Part shown: in pieces, positions 23,094-30,691 of the stretch
How positions within the stretch are numbered: the first letter of the stretch is position 1
How the letters are laid out: each line of letters opens with the position of its first letter
Assembly (NCBI GenBank): GCA_949045875.1
Contig: CARPYP010000011.1
Coordinates: forward strand, 1-33,714
DNA from: an uncultured Clostridia bacterium
GTDB lineage: Bacteria > Bacillota > Clostridia > TANB77 > CAG-508
Length of the DNA stretch: 33,714 nt
Direction: 5' to 3'
Translations under genes and position numbers: made by a program
Notes under the pieces: model-generated
Seen by the model: only the letters and a program-made list of their open reading frames with translations
What the model was told of the DNA's origin: nothing
Database searches by the model: none

Positions 23094-23648
23094 ATGGGAA
23101 AATTCAAAAAAAAGGAAACAGGAATAGAAGGATTATATGTAATAGAACCAACAGTATTTGAAGACAATAGAGGATTTTTCATGGAAACATATAACAAAAA
23201 AGACTTTGAAGAAATAGGGATAAATACAGAATTTGTACAAGACAACCAATCAAAATCAATAAAAGGAGTATTAAGAGGATTACACTTTCAAAAAGAATAT
23301 CCACAAGCAAAACTAGTAAGAGTTATAAAAGGCGAAGTATATGATGTTGCAGTAGATTTAAGAAAAGACTCAAAAACATATGGAAAATATTATGGAGTAA
23401 CACTAACAGAAAAAAATAGACTACAATTTTTTATACCAAGAGGATTTGCTCATGGATTTTTAGTACTATCAGAAGAAGCAGAATTCACATATAAATGTGA
23501 TGACCTATATCATGCAAATGATGAAGGGGGAATAATCTGGAACGATAAAAAAGTAAACATAGAATGGCCATTAGAAAAAGTAGGAGGAATATCTAATATA
23601 ATTCAATCCGAGAAAGATAAGAAATGGACAAACATAAATGAAATATAA
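23094..23648 (+). CDS. rmlC: dTDP-4-dehydrorhamnose 3,5-epimerase
   Basis: Third step of the pathway: double epimerisation of dTDP-4-keto-6-deoxyglucose. A cupin-fold protein of 184 residues. It shows 'EDNRGFFMETY', 'QSKSIKGVLRGLHFQ' with the catalytic H64, 'VRVIKGEVYDVAVDLR', 'FIPRGFAHGFLVL' with H120 and the catalytic Tyr in 'FTYKCDD' (Y134). It lies 48 bases after rmlA and 38 bases before rmlB, with AAGGGAAGG upstream of ATG 23094. Confidence 0.97.
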   Translation: MGKFKKKETGIEGLYVIEPTVFEDNRGFFMETYNKKDFEEIGINTEFVQDNQSKSIKGVLRGLHFQKEYPQAKLVRVIKGEVYDVAVDLRKDSKTYGKYYGVTLTEKNRLQFFIPRGFAHGFLVLSEEAEFTYKCDDLYHANDEGGIIWNDKKVNIEWPLEKVGGISNIIQSEKDKKWTNINEI

Positions 23649-23686
23649 AATTTTTGTTAAGAAAAAAATGAAAGGAAATAATAAAA

Positions 23687-24658
23687 ATGAAAAAAAACAT
23701 ACTAATAACAGGAGCAGCAGGATTTATAGGAAGCAACTTTGCCCATTACTTTAGCAATAAATATTCTGAATATAATCTAATAATTTTAGATAAACTAACA
23801 TATGCAGGAAATCTTCATAACCTAGACAAAATAAAAGACAAAATTACATTTATACAAGGAGATATATGTGACTTCGATTTAGTAATGAAAATATTTAAAG
23901 ACAATAATATAAACGGAGTAATACACTTTGCAGCAGAAAGCCATGTAGATAATAGTATAAAAACGCCATTTATATTTACACAAACAAATGTAATAGGAAC
24001 ACATACACTATTAGAAGTTGCAAAACAAGTATGGGGAGAAGGAAGCGAAAATAAATTTGTACATATATCAACAGATGAAGTATATGGAACATTAGGGGAA
24101 GAAGGATATTTTACAGAAACAACAAGAATAAACCCAAACAGTCCATATTCAGCATCAAAAGCAAGTTCAGACTTAATAGCAAGAGCATATTATGAAACAT
24201 TTAAAATGAATGTAAACATAACAAACTGTTCAAACAACTATGGTGCATATCAGCATCATGAAAAATTAATACCACACATGATAAGCCTAGCACTAAAAGA
24301 TGAAAAGCTACCTGTATATGGAGATGGAAGAAACATAAGAGATTGGTTATATGTAGAAGACCATTGTAAAGCAATAGACATTGTATTCCATAAAGGAGAA
24401 AAAGGAGAAAGATACAATATAGGAGGACACAATGAAAAAAGAAACATAGACATAGTAAAACTAATATTGAAACATCTTGGAAAAGAAGAAGACTTAATAG
24501 AACATGTAACAGATAGAAAAGGTCATGACTATAGATATGCAATAGATCCAACAAAGATAAAAGAGAAATTAGGTTGGGAACCAGAAACGAAATTTGAAGA
24601 TGGAATAATAAAAACAATAGATTGGTATTTAGAACATAAAGAGTATTTAGATTTATAA
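23687..24658 (+). CDS. rmlB: dTDP-glucose 4,6-dehydratase
   Basis: Second step of dTDP-L-rhamnose synthesis. An extended SDR protein of 323 residues with the NAD motif 'ITGAAGFIGSNFAH', 'LDKLTYAGNLHNL', 'HFAAESHVDNSI', the catalytic Asp-Glu pair in 'STDEVYGTLGE', and Tyr/Lys in 'SPYSASKASSDL'. 'NCSNNYG' and 'RDWLYVEDHCKAI' are typical of RmlB. It is the last gene of the rhamnose set. No clear terminator follows at once; the next gene has its own promoter. Confidence 0.97.
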   Translation: MKKNILITGAAGFIGSNFAHYFSNKYSEYNLIILDKLTYAGNLHNLDKIKDKITFIQGDICDFDLVMKIFKDNNINGVIHFAAESHVDNSIKTPFIFTQTNVIGTHTLLEVAKQVWGEGSENKFVHISTDEVYGTLGEEGYFTETTRINPNSPYSASKASSDLIARAYYETFKMNVNITNCSNNYGAYQHHEKLIPHMISLALKDEKLPVYGDGRNIRDWLYVEDHCKAIDIVFHKGEKGERYNIGGHNEKRNIDIVKLILKHLGKEEDLIEHVTDRKGHDYRYAIDPTKIKEKLGWEPETKFEDGIIKTIDWYLEHKEYLDL

Positions 24659-24755
24659 GAAATAGAGGACACACTGTTTATCTATGATTTTAAATATCTA
24701 CGAACCTAATCCCCATAAAATATAAAACGGATTTTACCTAAAATGTAAAAAAATA

Positions 24756-24784
24756 TTTACTTTTTTTGTAAAGTAACATATAAT
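24756..24784 (+). promoter_or_regulatory. Promoter of the AAA/DUF4143 gene
   Basis: TTTACT at 24756-24761 and TATAAT at 24779-24784 with a 17-base spacer. An inverted repeat (TTTACTTT with a GTAAAGTAA arm) lies over the -35 and spacer and could be an operator. Confidence 0.6.
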
Positions 24785-24807
24785 TAAATATAGAAAGGGG
24801 AATTAGA

Positions 24808-26070
24808 TTGAAAGAATATTTACCTAGGATTGTTGATAAAGAATTAGAAGAAATACTAGATATTATGGGAGCAGTATTAATAGAAGGTTGTAAATGGTGT
24901 GGAAAATCCACAACAGGGAGACAACATGCAAAAAGTATGTTAGAGTTTCAAAATCCAGATAGGAAAGAAGAATTTGATAATATAAAAAATACAAAGCCTT
25001 CATTGTTTTTAGATGGAGATAAACCAAGATTATTTGATGAATGGCAGATGTATCCTGTTATTTGGGACTGCATACGAACAGATATTGACCATACAGGACT
25101 TAGAGGACAATATATCCTTACAGGTTCAGCAAAACCAAAAGAGGGAGAAACAATGCATACTGGAACTGGAAGGATATCAAGAATTACGATGAGACCAATG
25201 AGTTTATATGAATCTAAAGATTCTAATGGAAAAATATCAATGAAAGATATAATTAAAGGAAAAGATTTAAGTGCTACATCTGATTTAAGTTTAGAAGACT
25301 TAGCCAGTGTAGTAGTTAGAGGGGGATGGCCAGCCACATTAGATATTAAAGGAAGAAATAAATATAAAGTTGCTTCAGAATATGTAAAATCATTATTGCA
25401 TGAAGAAGTTAATTTAATAGACGGAGTAGAAAGAAATCCAAGTAAGATGTTAGCAGTTCTTAGAAGTTTAGCAAGAAATATATCTACACCAGTATCAAAT
25501 TCAACAATAAATGGGGATATAAAAAATAATTTTGAAGAAGATATTTCAAGACCAACGCTAATGGACTATATTAATACATTAGAGAAATTATTTGTTATAG
25601 AAAATATTAATGCAACAAATCTAAATTTTAGATCTAAGTCATCAATCAGAACAAAAGCTAAAAAGGAATTTGTTGATCCATCAATAGCGACTGCTGTTCT
25701 TGAATTAAGTCCTGAAGATCTAATAAAAGATTTAAATTTATTTGGTTTTTTATTTGAATGTTTATGTATTAGAGACTTGAAAATATATACACAAGAAATA
25801 AATGGAGAAATCTCTTTTTACAGAGATGAAAATAATTTTGAAATAGATGCAATACTTCGAACTCAAAGTGGAAAGTGGGGCGCAATTGAAATAAAGTTAG
25901 GAGCAGGATATATAGAAGAAGCAGCACAGAATTTATTAAAATTTAAAAACAAAGTAGATATATCAAAATGCGGAGAACCAGCATTTTTGATGGTTTTGAC
26001 AGGAGCAAATTATTCATATAAAAGAGAAGATGGAGTTTATGTAATATCAATTGGTACATTACGAAATTAG
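24808..26070 (+). CDS. AAA ATPase with DUF4143 domain
   Basis: A 420-residue protein. The start is a TTG at 24808, 7 bases behind AAAGGGG; no ATG is available nearby. Residues about 20-140 form an AAA_14 domain: Walker A 'GCKWCGKSTT' (27-36), Walker B-like 'PRLFDEWQ' and the sensor 'YILTGSAKP'. The C-terminal DUF4143 domain contains 'SFYRDENNFEIDAIL' and 'WGAIEIKLGAGYI', a D...ExK pattern like that of PD-(D/E)XK nucleases, though nuclease activity is not established for this family. The group is very common in gut anaerobes and has no known cellular role. It stands alone between its own promoter and terminator. Confidence 0.88.
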   Translation: MKEYLPRIVDKELEEILDIMGAVLIEGCKWCGKSTTGRQHAKSMLEFQNPDRKEEFDNIKNTKPSLFLDGDKPRLFDEWQMYPVIWDCIRTDIDHTGLRGQYILTGSAKPKEGETMHTGTGRISRITMRPMSLYESKDSNGKISMKDIIKGKDLSATSDLSLEDLASVVVRGGWPATLDIKGRNKYKVASEYVKSLLHEEVNLIDGVERNPSKMLAVLRSLARNISTPVSNSTINGDIKNNFEEDISRPTLMDYINTLEKLFVIENINATNLNFRSKSSIRTKAKKEFVDPSIATAVLELSPEDLIKDLNLFGFLFECLCIRDLKIYTQEINGEISFYRDENNFEIDAILRTQSGKWGAIEIKLGAGYIEEAAQNLLKFKNKVDISKCGEPAFLMVLTGANYSYKREDGVYVISIGTLRN

Positions 26071-26103
26071 GCAGTAATCAGTTAAGAGTGAATAAAAAAC
26101 AAA

Positions 26104-26134
26104 AAAAAACACATATTATACATATGTGTTTTTT
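26104..26134. terminator. Terminator after AAA/DUF4143 gene
   Basis: A perfect 13-bp stem, AAAAAACACATAT with its complement, around a 5-base loop and ending in six T. With A and T runs on both sides it may act in both directions. Confidence 0.85.
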
Positions 26135-26221
26135 AGTTCTATTTTACTTATTTTGTTTACATTCATAGAAGGATAGAACATAAGAAATAAATTTACATAA
26201 ATAAAAACAAAGGAGACAATT

Positions 26222-27067
26222 ATGAATCTAATATTACAATTAACCGAATTCGTTGTATATGCAGTACTTATAGTTTTAATAACCAAGAACTTTTTAATAA
26301 AAGTACTTAGAAAACTTGCAAGTGCATTAGACTTAGAATCAAAAGCAGTAGGAGATATATCAGGAGTCGCAACATCTATGCCAGAAGTAATAAGTGTATT
26401 TTTCATATCATTACAAGGGATGTTTGCCACTAGTATATTCAACATATTAAGTTCAAATACAATAAACTTTATTCAATATTTCATATCCATTTGTAAAAAT
26501 AAAAACCAAAAAGTACTAAAAAACGATGCACTAAAATCAGATATTGTAATGGTAATAATAACAATACTAATTCCAGCAAGTATCATAATATTTAACATAG
26601 AAATAAATATAGGTTTTGTACCAATATTCATAATGCTATTTATATTATTTTATATAATAAACACAAATACACATAAATTATATCTATCACATGCAAAAAC
26701 AAAAGAATTAAAAGAATTTGAAGAAGAAAAAAAATGGGTAAAAGGAAAAAAAGATATTATAGTAAAAAACATAATATATCTAATAATAATAGGAATTGCA
26801 TTATTTATAATAGGTGAATTATTAGGAAATGTAGTAAGAAGACTAAGTATAACTTTTAATATACCACAAAGTGTAATAGGAATAGCACTTGGATTTATAA
26901 CAAGTCTACCAGAATTAATAACATTTATAGAATCACAAAAAAATTCTAAGAATAACAACAATGAAGTTGAGGGAGTAGTAGAAGCCACAAACAATCTACT
27001 AACATCAAACATAATAAATTTATTTGTAGTCTTAACAATAGGAATAATAGTAACAGCAATAATATAA
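26222..27067 (+). CDS. Na+/Ca2+ exchanger family membrane protein
   Basis: A 281-residue protein with the two inverted Na_Ca_ex repeats. The alpha-1 repeat contains 'GDISGVATSMPEVISVFF' followed by 'FATSIFNILSSNTINF'; the alpha-2 repeat contains 'IGIALGFITSLPELITFIES' and 'ATNNLLTSNIINLFVV'. The conserved Glu of each 'S(M/L)PE' motif, needed for cation binding, is present. A charged cytoplasmic loop (about residues 150-185) divides the halves. It is shorter than usual (about 310-340 aa), and the first repeat lacks the usual Gly-Thr. Cation specificity is unknown. It lies alone, with ATG 26222 behind AAAGGAGAC. Confidence 0.85.
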   Translation: MNLILQLTEFVVYAVLIVLITKNFLIKVLRKLASALDLESKAVGDISGVATSMPEVISVFFISLQGMFATSIFNILSSNTINFIQYFISICKNKNQKVLKNDALKSDIVMVIITILIPASIIIFNIEINIGFVPIFIMLFILFYIINTNTHKLYLSHAKTKELKEFEEEKKWVKGKKDIIVKNIIYLIIIGIALFIIGELLGNVVRRLSITFNIPQSVIGIALGFITSLPELITFIESQKNSKNNNNEVEGVVEATNNLLTSNIINLFVVLTIGIIVTAII

Positions 27068-27094
27068 AAGGATTATATCCTTTTATATTATTGC
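27056..27094. terminator. 18-bp perfect hairpin at the end of the exchanger gene
   Basis: GCAATAATATAAAAGGAT (27056-27073) pairs perfectly with 27077-27094 around a 3-base loop. The stem covers the last codons and the stop. The T-rich 3' arm makes a terminator likely. Confidence 0.75.
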
Positions 27095-27096
27095 AT

Positions 27097-27119
27097 GTAG
27101 GGGCGCCCTTTGGGCGTCC
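27097..27119. repeat. GTAG-headed REP-like hairpin
   Basis: GTAG is followed by an 8-bp stem, GGGCGCCC with GGGCGTCC (one G-T pair), around TTT. GC content is far above the surroundings. The form GTAG plus hairpin is that of REP sequences mobilised by RAYT transposases, two of which lie 3-4 kb downstream. Confidence 0.55.
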
Positions 27120-27411
27120 GTTTGCCGTTATGAGGTAATGTTTTTACAATATATTATTTAGAATTTTAATATTTTGGTTATACCAATTAATAATATATAT
27201 ATAAATAAAAATACATATTAAAATGTGGAAGCAGACATTGTGTCTGCCAATTAAAAAACAGAAATCCTAATATTTATATTTATTATAAAAATGTAGAGAA
27301 GAAAATTATAGCTAGCATGAAAAAAATATTTTTAGCGACAAAAAAATATCTCATAAAATGCAAAAAAACAAAAAGTGCTCAAAAGCCACAAATGTAAAGG
27401 ATTGGCTGTGA

Positions 27412-27445
27412 TACCAAAATATACCAAAAATGGTATATTTTGGTA
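27412..27445. repeat. Perfect 15-bp hairpin without T run
   Basis: TACCAAAATATACCA pairs perfectly with its complement around AAAA. No T run follows on either strand, so it is unlikely to be a terminator. It lies 57 bases before the -35 of the surface protein promoter and could be a regulatory site. Confidence 0.55.
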
Positions 27446-27501
27446 AAAATTACTCCTAGAAAAAAATGTCAAAAAAAATGTAAAAATTTATGAAAAAAGT
27501 A

Positions 27502-27530
27502 TTCACAAAAATATAATCTTGTGCTATACT
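27502..27530 (+). promoter_or_regulatory. Promoter of the large surface protein gene
   Basis: TTCACA at 27502-27507 and TATACT at 27525-27530 are 17 bases apart. The predicted transcript has a leader of about 107 nt. Confidence 0.6.
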
Positions 27531-27537
27531 AATGGAG

Positions 27538-27616
27538 TAACAAAATATTTTAGTAAATTTTGCAAGAAAGGAGGAAACCTATATTTTTTACTAAGTATTA
27601 AAAATGTATTTTGTTA
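27538..27616 (+). promoter_or_regulatory. Folded 5' leader with a second SD-like sequence
   Basis: TAACAAAATA (27538-27547) pairs with TATTTTGTTA (27607-27616), and inside it TTAGTAAA (27550-27557) pairs with TTTACTAA (27587-27594). The apical part shows AAAGGAGG at 27567-27574 with no start codon at a proper distance. The real ribosome site is further on (27627-27633). No known riboswitch is recognised; it may be an mRNA-stabilising or control structure. Confidence 0.45.
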
Positions 27617-27644
27617 TGTAAAAAAATAGGAGGTAGAAAGAAAA

Positions 27645-29855
27645 ATGAATTTAAAAAAATTAACAAGAATTATTTTATTAGTAGCAGTATTATTAGTACT
27701 AAGCATCGTACCAGTTAATGCCGTAGTATTCAATGCTGCATTTGATAGCGATTTCTATGTTAACTGTTATCCAGATCTAAAAGCAGCATTCGGAAATGAC
27801 GCTAACGCTGCATATGATCATTACTTAACATATGGAATCAAAGAAGGAAGAATTGCATCACCAGTATTTGATGTAAAAACTTATATAAGAAATTATCCAG
27901 ACTTACAAGCTGCATTCGGAGACAATTATGAAGCAGCATACAACCATTTCTTAGCAAATGGAATGAACGAAGGAAGATTAGCTTCAGACTCATTCAATGT
28001 TCAAGTTTACATAGCTAATTATCCAGACTTACAAGCTGCATTCGGAAATGATGTAGCAGGAGCTTATAACCATTATTTAAATTATGGTATGGCTGAAGGT
28101 AGAGTATGCGGAGCTCTAGAAGCTGGAGCAGAAGCTCCAGAAGACCATGTTCATGACTATAGTATAATTGTTGAATATATAACAGAACCAACATGTCAAG
28201 AAGATGGAGAAGTAATTTATGCATGTGAATGTGGTGAAGTATCAACAGAAACAGTAATTATACCAGCTTCTGAAGAATATCATGTTTATGAAGAAGATGA
28301 TGATAGAAGAATAGATCCAACATGTATAGCAGATGGAAAGAAAATCTTTGTATGTACAGTTTGCCAAGATGAAGAGGCTGAAAAAGAAGAAGTAATCCCT
28401 ATGGGTGAAGAATATCATGATTGGGATAAAGTTATTTCAAAAGGTGATCCTGAATATACAGGATTAGAAATTTATGAATGTACAATATGTAGCGAATATA
28501 AAGCAGTACCATATAACTGTGAACACGAATATGAAATGGTTAGTACAACAGCTACATGTACAAAAGCTGGAGTAGAAACTAGAGTATGTAAAAACTGTAA
28601 AGATATAGAAAAAGTAGATGTTCCTGCAACAGGACATACAGTAACTCAAGATGCTGTAATAACAGTACCAGCAACATGTACAACAGATGGTAAGGCAGTA
28701 GGAACTTGTGATGAATGCGGAAAATCTGCAATTGAAGTAGTAATTCCAGCAGCACACAAATATGAAGAAGCTGATGACAATAAAGAAGCAACATGTACAG
28801 AAGGTGGATTACTTTCAAAAATATGCTCAGTTTGTGGAGACAAGATATATGAAAGAACAGAAGCAACAGGACATACAGAACCAGAAACAGGAGTTAAAAC
28901 ATATGTAGCAACACCTAACTATGATGCAGAAGGAAAAGTTACAGGATATACTAAAACATCTGAAGAAATTGATATAACAAAAACAACATTAGTAAATAGA
29001 ACACTTTGCGTAAACGGTATAGTAAAAGAATTTACTTGTGAAAATTGTGAAGAAACAGTAACAGACACAGTTTATGAGGTAAAAGGACATAATTACAAAA
29101 CAACAGTAAAACCAACATGTACAACTGATGGAAAGAAAGTATGCTCAGTATGTACTGATGTAACAGCTGAACATGAAGTTATATTACCAGCAACAGGACA
29201 CACATTAACAGGATATGCAGTAGCTTCAACATCTGAAGAAGATAAATACTATGTAAATTGTAGCGAATGTGGAATTTTAACAGCAACATTAGATAAAGAT
29301 GCAAAAACTATTACACTTGTAGATGTAACTGGTGAAGAATGGGGTGTAACAATAACATACAAACAAGATGGTACAACAATTCAATCAATAAAAATTGGTG
29401 AAAAAGGTGGTACAGGAGATGATGAAACAACAAATCCAGATAAAACACCATTAAGTATTTCAAGCGTAAAAGCAGGAGTTCATCAATCTGCTACACCACA
29501 AGCTAATAATATTACAGTATCTTCAACAGGAAAAACTGTAACAGTTACAGAAACAGCTGAAAAAGTAGGAGCAACTACAAATCCTAATGGCGAAACAAAA
29601 AAATTTTTCTGTTTAGTATTAGATTTAGGTATAGCTAAAGATAAAGTAAAAGTTAGTGCAGGAGATTACAAAATAGAAGCAGATGATTTAACATGTGTGG
29701 ATCAATGGACTACATCTTCTAATGGAAACCAATTCTTAGTTTGGTTATCAGCAGAAAAATGTGGAGATAGTGGAATTACTATCACATTCAGTGATGCAGA
29801 TAATGTTAAAGCTCCAATAGACATTACATTTAATTTTGTAGCAAATAATGCTTAA
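27645..29855 (+). CDS. Large secreted repeat protein with Cys/His repeats
   Basis: A 736-residue exported protein. Residues 1-26 are a signal peptide with likely cleavage after 'PVNA'. Residues about 33-153 hold three 42-residue repeats of the form FDxxxYxxxYPDLxAAFGxxxxAAYxHYLxxGxxEGR. Residues about 168-585 hold about nine repeats of 35-50 residues with the pattern 'PTCTxDGxxxxxCxxCG...IPATGH', so Cys (often CxxC) and His recur regularly, and metal binding or disulfide bonding is possible. Residues 600-736 are a separate beta-rich domain with two Cys. There is no LPXTG, membrane anchor or SLH domain; wall attachment is therefore unexplained. Repeats of both kinds are common in surface proteins of gut Firmicutes. 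The gene has its own promoter, leader and terminator. Function unknown; adhesion is a guess. Confidence 0.85.
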   Translation: MNLKKLTRIILLVAVLLVLSIVPVNAVVFNAAFDSDFYVNCYPDLKAAFGNDANAAYDHYLTYGIKEGRIASPVFDVKTYIRNYPDLQAAFGDNYEAAYNHFLANGMNEGRLASDSFNVQVYIANYPDLQAAFGNDVAGAYNHYLNYGMAEGRVCGALEAGAEAPEDHVHDYSIIVEYITEPTCQEDGEVIYACECGEVSTETVIIPASEEYHVYEEDDDRRIDPTCIADGKKIFVCTVCQDEEAEKEEVIPMGEEYHDWDKVISKGDPEYTGLEIYECTICSEYKAVPYNCEHEYEMVSTTATCTKAGVETRVCKNCKDIEKVDVPATGHTVTQDAVITVPATCTTDGKAVGTCDECGKSAIEVVIPAAHKYEEADDNKEATCTEGGLLSKICSVCGDKIYERTEATGHTEPETGVKTYVATPNYDAEGKVTGYTKTSEEIDITKTTLVNRTLCVNGIVKEFTCENCEETVTDTVYEVKGHNYKTTVKPTCTTDGKKVCSVCTDVTAEHEVILPATGHTLTGYAVASTSEEDKYYVNCSECGILTATLDKDAKTITLVDVTGEEWGVTITYKQDGTTIQSIKIGEKGGTGDDETTNPDKTPLSISSVKAGVHQSATPQANNITVSSTGKTVTVTETAEKVGATTNPNGETKKFFCLVLDLGIAKDKVKVSAGDYKIEADDLTCVDQWTTSSNGNQFLVWLSAEKCGDSGITITFSDADNVKAPIDITFNFVANNA

Positions 29856-29963
29856 AATAATGTATTAACTTACTTTTGTAAATATATCTAATGAGCATAG
29901 ATGAAAAACAATTTAATTTAATATAAAAAAACAAAGAGACTTAATGTCTCTTTGTTTTTTTAT
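29442..29963 (+). repeat. 522-bp direct repeat, copy 1
   Basis: This block covers the C-terminal domain (residues 600-736), the 3' UTR and the terminator of the first surface gene. It matches 33101-33622 with one visible mismatch (C at 29465, T at 33124). The two genes are clearly different before this point, so the match reflects recent duplication or gene conversion of the 3' block. Confidence 0.9.
29928..29961 (+). terminator. Terminator after surface protein gene
   Basis: AAAACAAAGAGAC pairs perfectly with GTCTCTTTGTTTT around TTAAT, and the T run continues to 29961. Confidence 0.9.
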
Positions 29964-30208
29964 ATGTTCGTTAAAAGATATTTACAAAAACAGGCAATGA
30001 TGTTATTATATATACATATTTAAAATCAATTTATTTTAATCTTTAGGCAATTCGCCTATAATTTTCAAATTATTAAAAATTTAAGGACAAAAATTGAAAA
30101 TATTACAAAATTAAAGTAGTATTTAAAATTGTAGAGAAAATGTAGGGGCACCGTTTGCGGGAATGCCCGTGAGACATGACACCACTGTGCCCAAAGAAAG
30201 AGGTAAAT
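29964..30208. other. Intergenic region with REP-like hairpin before RAYT 1
   Basis: AT-rich DNA with no gene. It holds GTAG at 30131 and a GTAG-headed GC-rich hairpin at 30142-30169. ACACCACTGTGCCCA at about 30179-30193 also occurs before rmlA at about 22112-22126, which suggests a shared repeat family. Confidence 0.5.
30142..30169. repeat. GTAG-headed REP-like hairpin next to RAYT genes
   Basis: GTAG at 30142-30145 is followed by GGGCA (30146-30150) pairing with TGCCC (30164-30168); an alternative inner stem CGGG/CCCG is also possible. It lies 40 bases before the start of a RAYT gene, the standard place of a REP in a RAYT unit. Confidence 0.55.
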
Positions 30209-30691
30209 ATGCAATATAATAAAAAAATGTATAAAAGACATTCTATTAGGTTAAAGAAATGGGATTATAAAAAAGAAGGATTATATTTTATAACAATATG
30301 TATCCAAAATAGAGAATGTTTATTAGGAGAAATAATAGAAAATAAAATGGAATTAAATCAGGCAGGAAAAATAGTAGAAAAAGAATTATTAAATATACAG
30401 AGAAAATATAAAAAATCCAATATTAATATCTATCAAATAATGCCAAACCATATATATATAATATTAGAAATAGAAAAAAGAAATGCAATCACAATAGGAA
30501 ATATTATACGATATTTTAAAGGACGAGTTTCATCAAGGTCAAAAATATGCTGGCAACGAAATTATTATGAACATATTATTAGAAATGAAAGAGAATATCT
30601 TGCGATATGTAATTATATAATTAACAATCCTATAAAATGGAAAGAAAATGTTTTTGGGGACGGAGAAGAAAAACAGGTTTCAATCTATTAA
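30209..30691 (+). CDS. REP-associated tyrosine transposase (RAYT), HUH changed
   Basis: A 160-residue Y1-type transposase related to IS200/IS605 TnpA. Family segments are 'RHSIRLKKWDYKKEGLYFIT', 'CIQNRECLLGEI', 'LNQAGKIVEKELLNI', 'YQIMPNHIYIILEI' and 'CWQRNYYEHIIRNEREY' with the catalytic Tyr, then 'YIINNPIKW'. The metal-binding HUH motif should read HxH; here it reads H-I-Y, so the second His is lost and activity is doubtful. ATG 30209 lies behind AAAGAAAGAGG; the ATG at 30176 has no ribosome site. Its 3' end overlaps the opposite-strand RAYT by 12 bases and contains one arm of a 28-bp inverted repeat. Confidence 0.88.
   Translation: MQYNKKMYKRHSIRLKKWDYKKEGLYFITICIQNRECLLGEIIENKMELNQAGKIVEKELLNIQRKYKKSNINIYQIMPNHIYIILEIEKRNAITIGNIIRYFKGRVSSRSKICWQRNYYEHIIRNEREYLAICNYIINNPIKWKENVFGDGEEKQVSIY
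30649..30676. repeat. 28-bp inverted repeat, left arm
   Basis: This segment, inside the last codons of RAYT 1 (around 'FGDGEEK'), occurs as an exact inverted copy at 31496-31523. The two arms enclose the whole second RAYT gene. Confidence 0.85.

Larger units (their letters stand above)
27068..27644. other. 577-bp intergenic region upstream of surface protein
   Basis: No gene is seen. It holds the rest of the exchanger terminator, a GC-rich GTAG-headed hairpin (27097-27119), a hairpin GCAGACA/TGTCTGC (27231-27247), a perfect 15-bp hairpin (27412-27445), a promoter (27502-27530) and a folded leader (27538-27616) before the ribosome site TAGGAGG at 27627-27633. Confidence 0.6.

Noticed and set aside
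27567..27580. Small leader-peptide gene behind AAAGGAGG
   Set aside because: No ATG, GTG or TTG at a suitable distance; the first ATG downstream (27604) is too far and gives only five codons.
27645..29855. LPXTG sortase substrate
   Set aside because: No LPXTG-like motif, hydrophobic segment or basic tail at the C-terminus; the protein ends in ...FVANNA.
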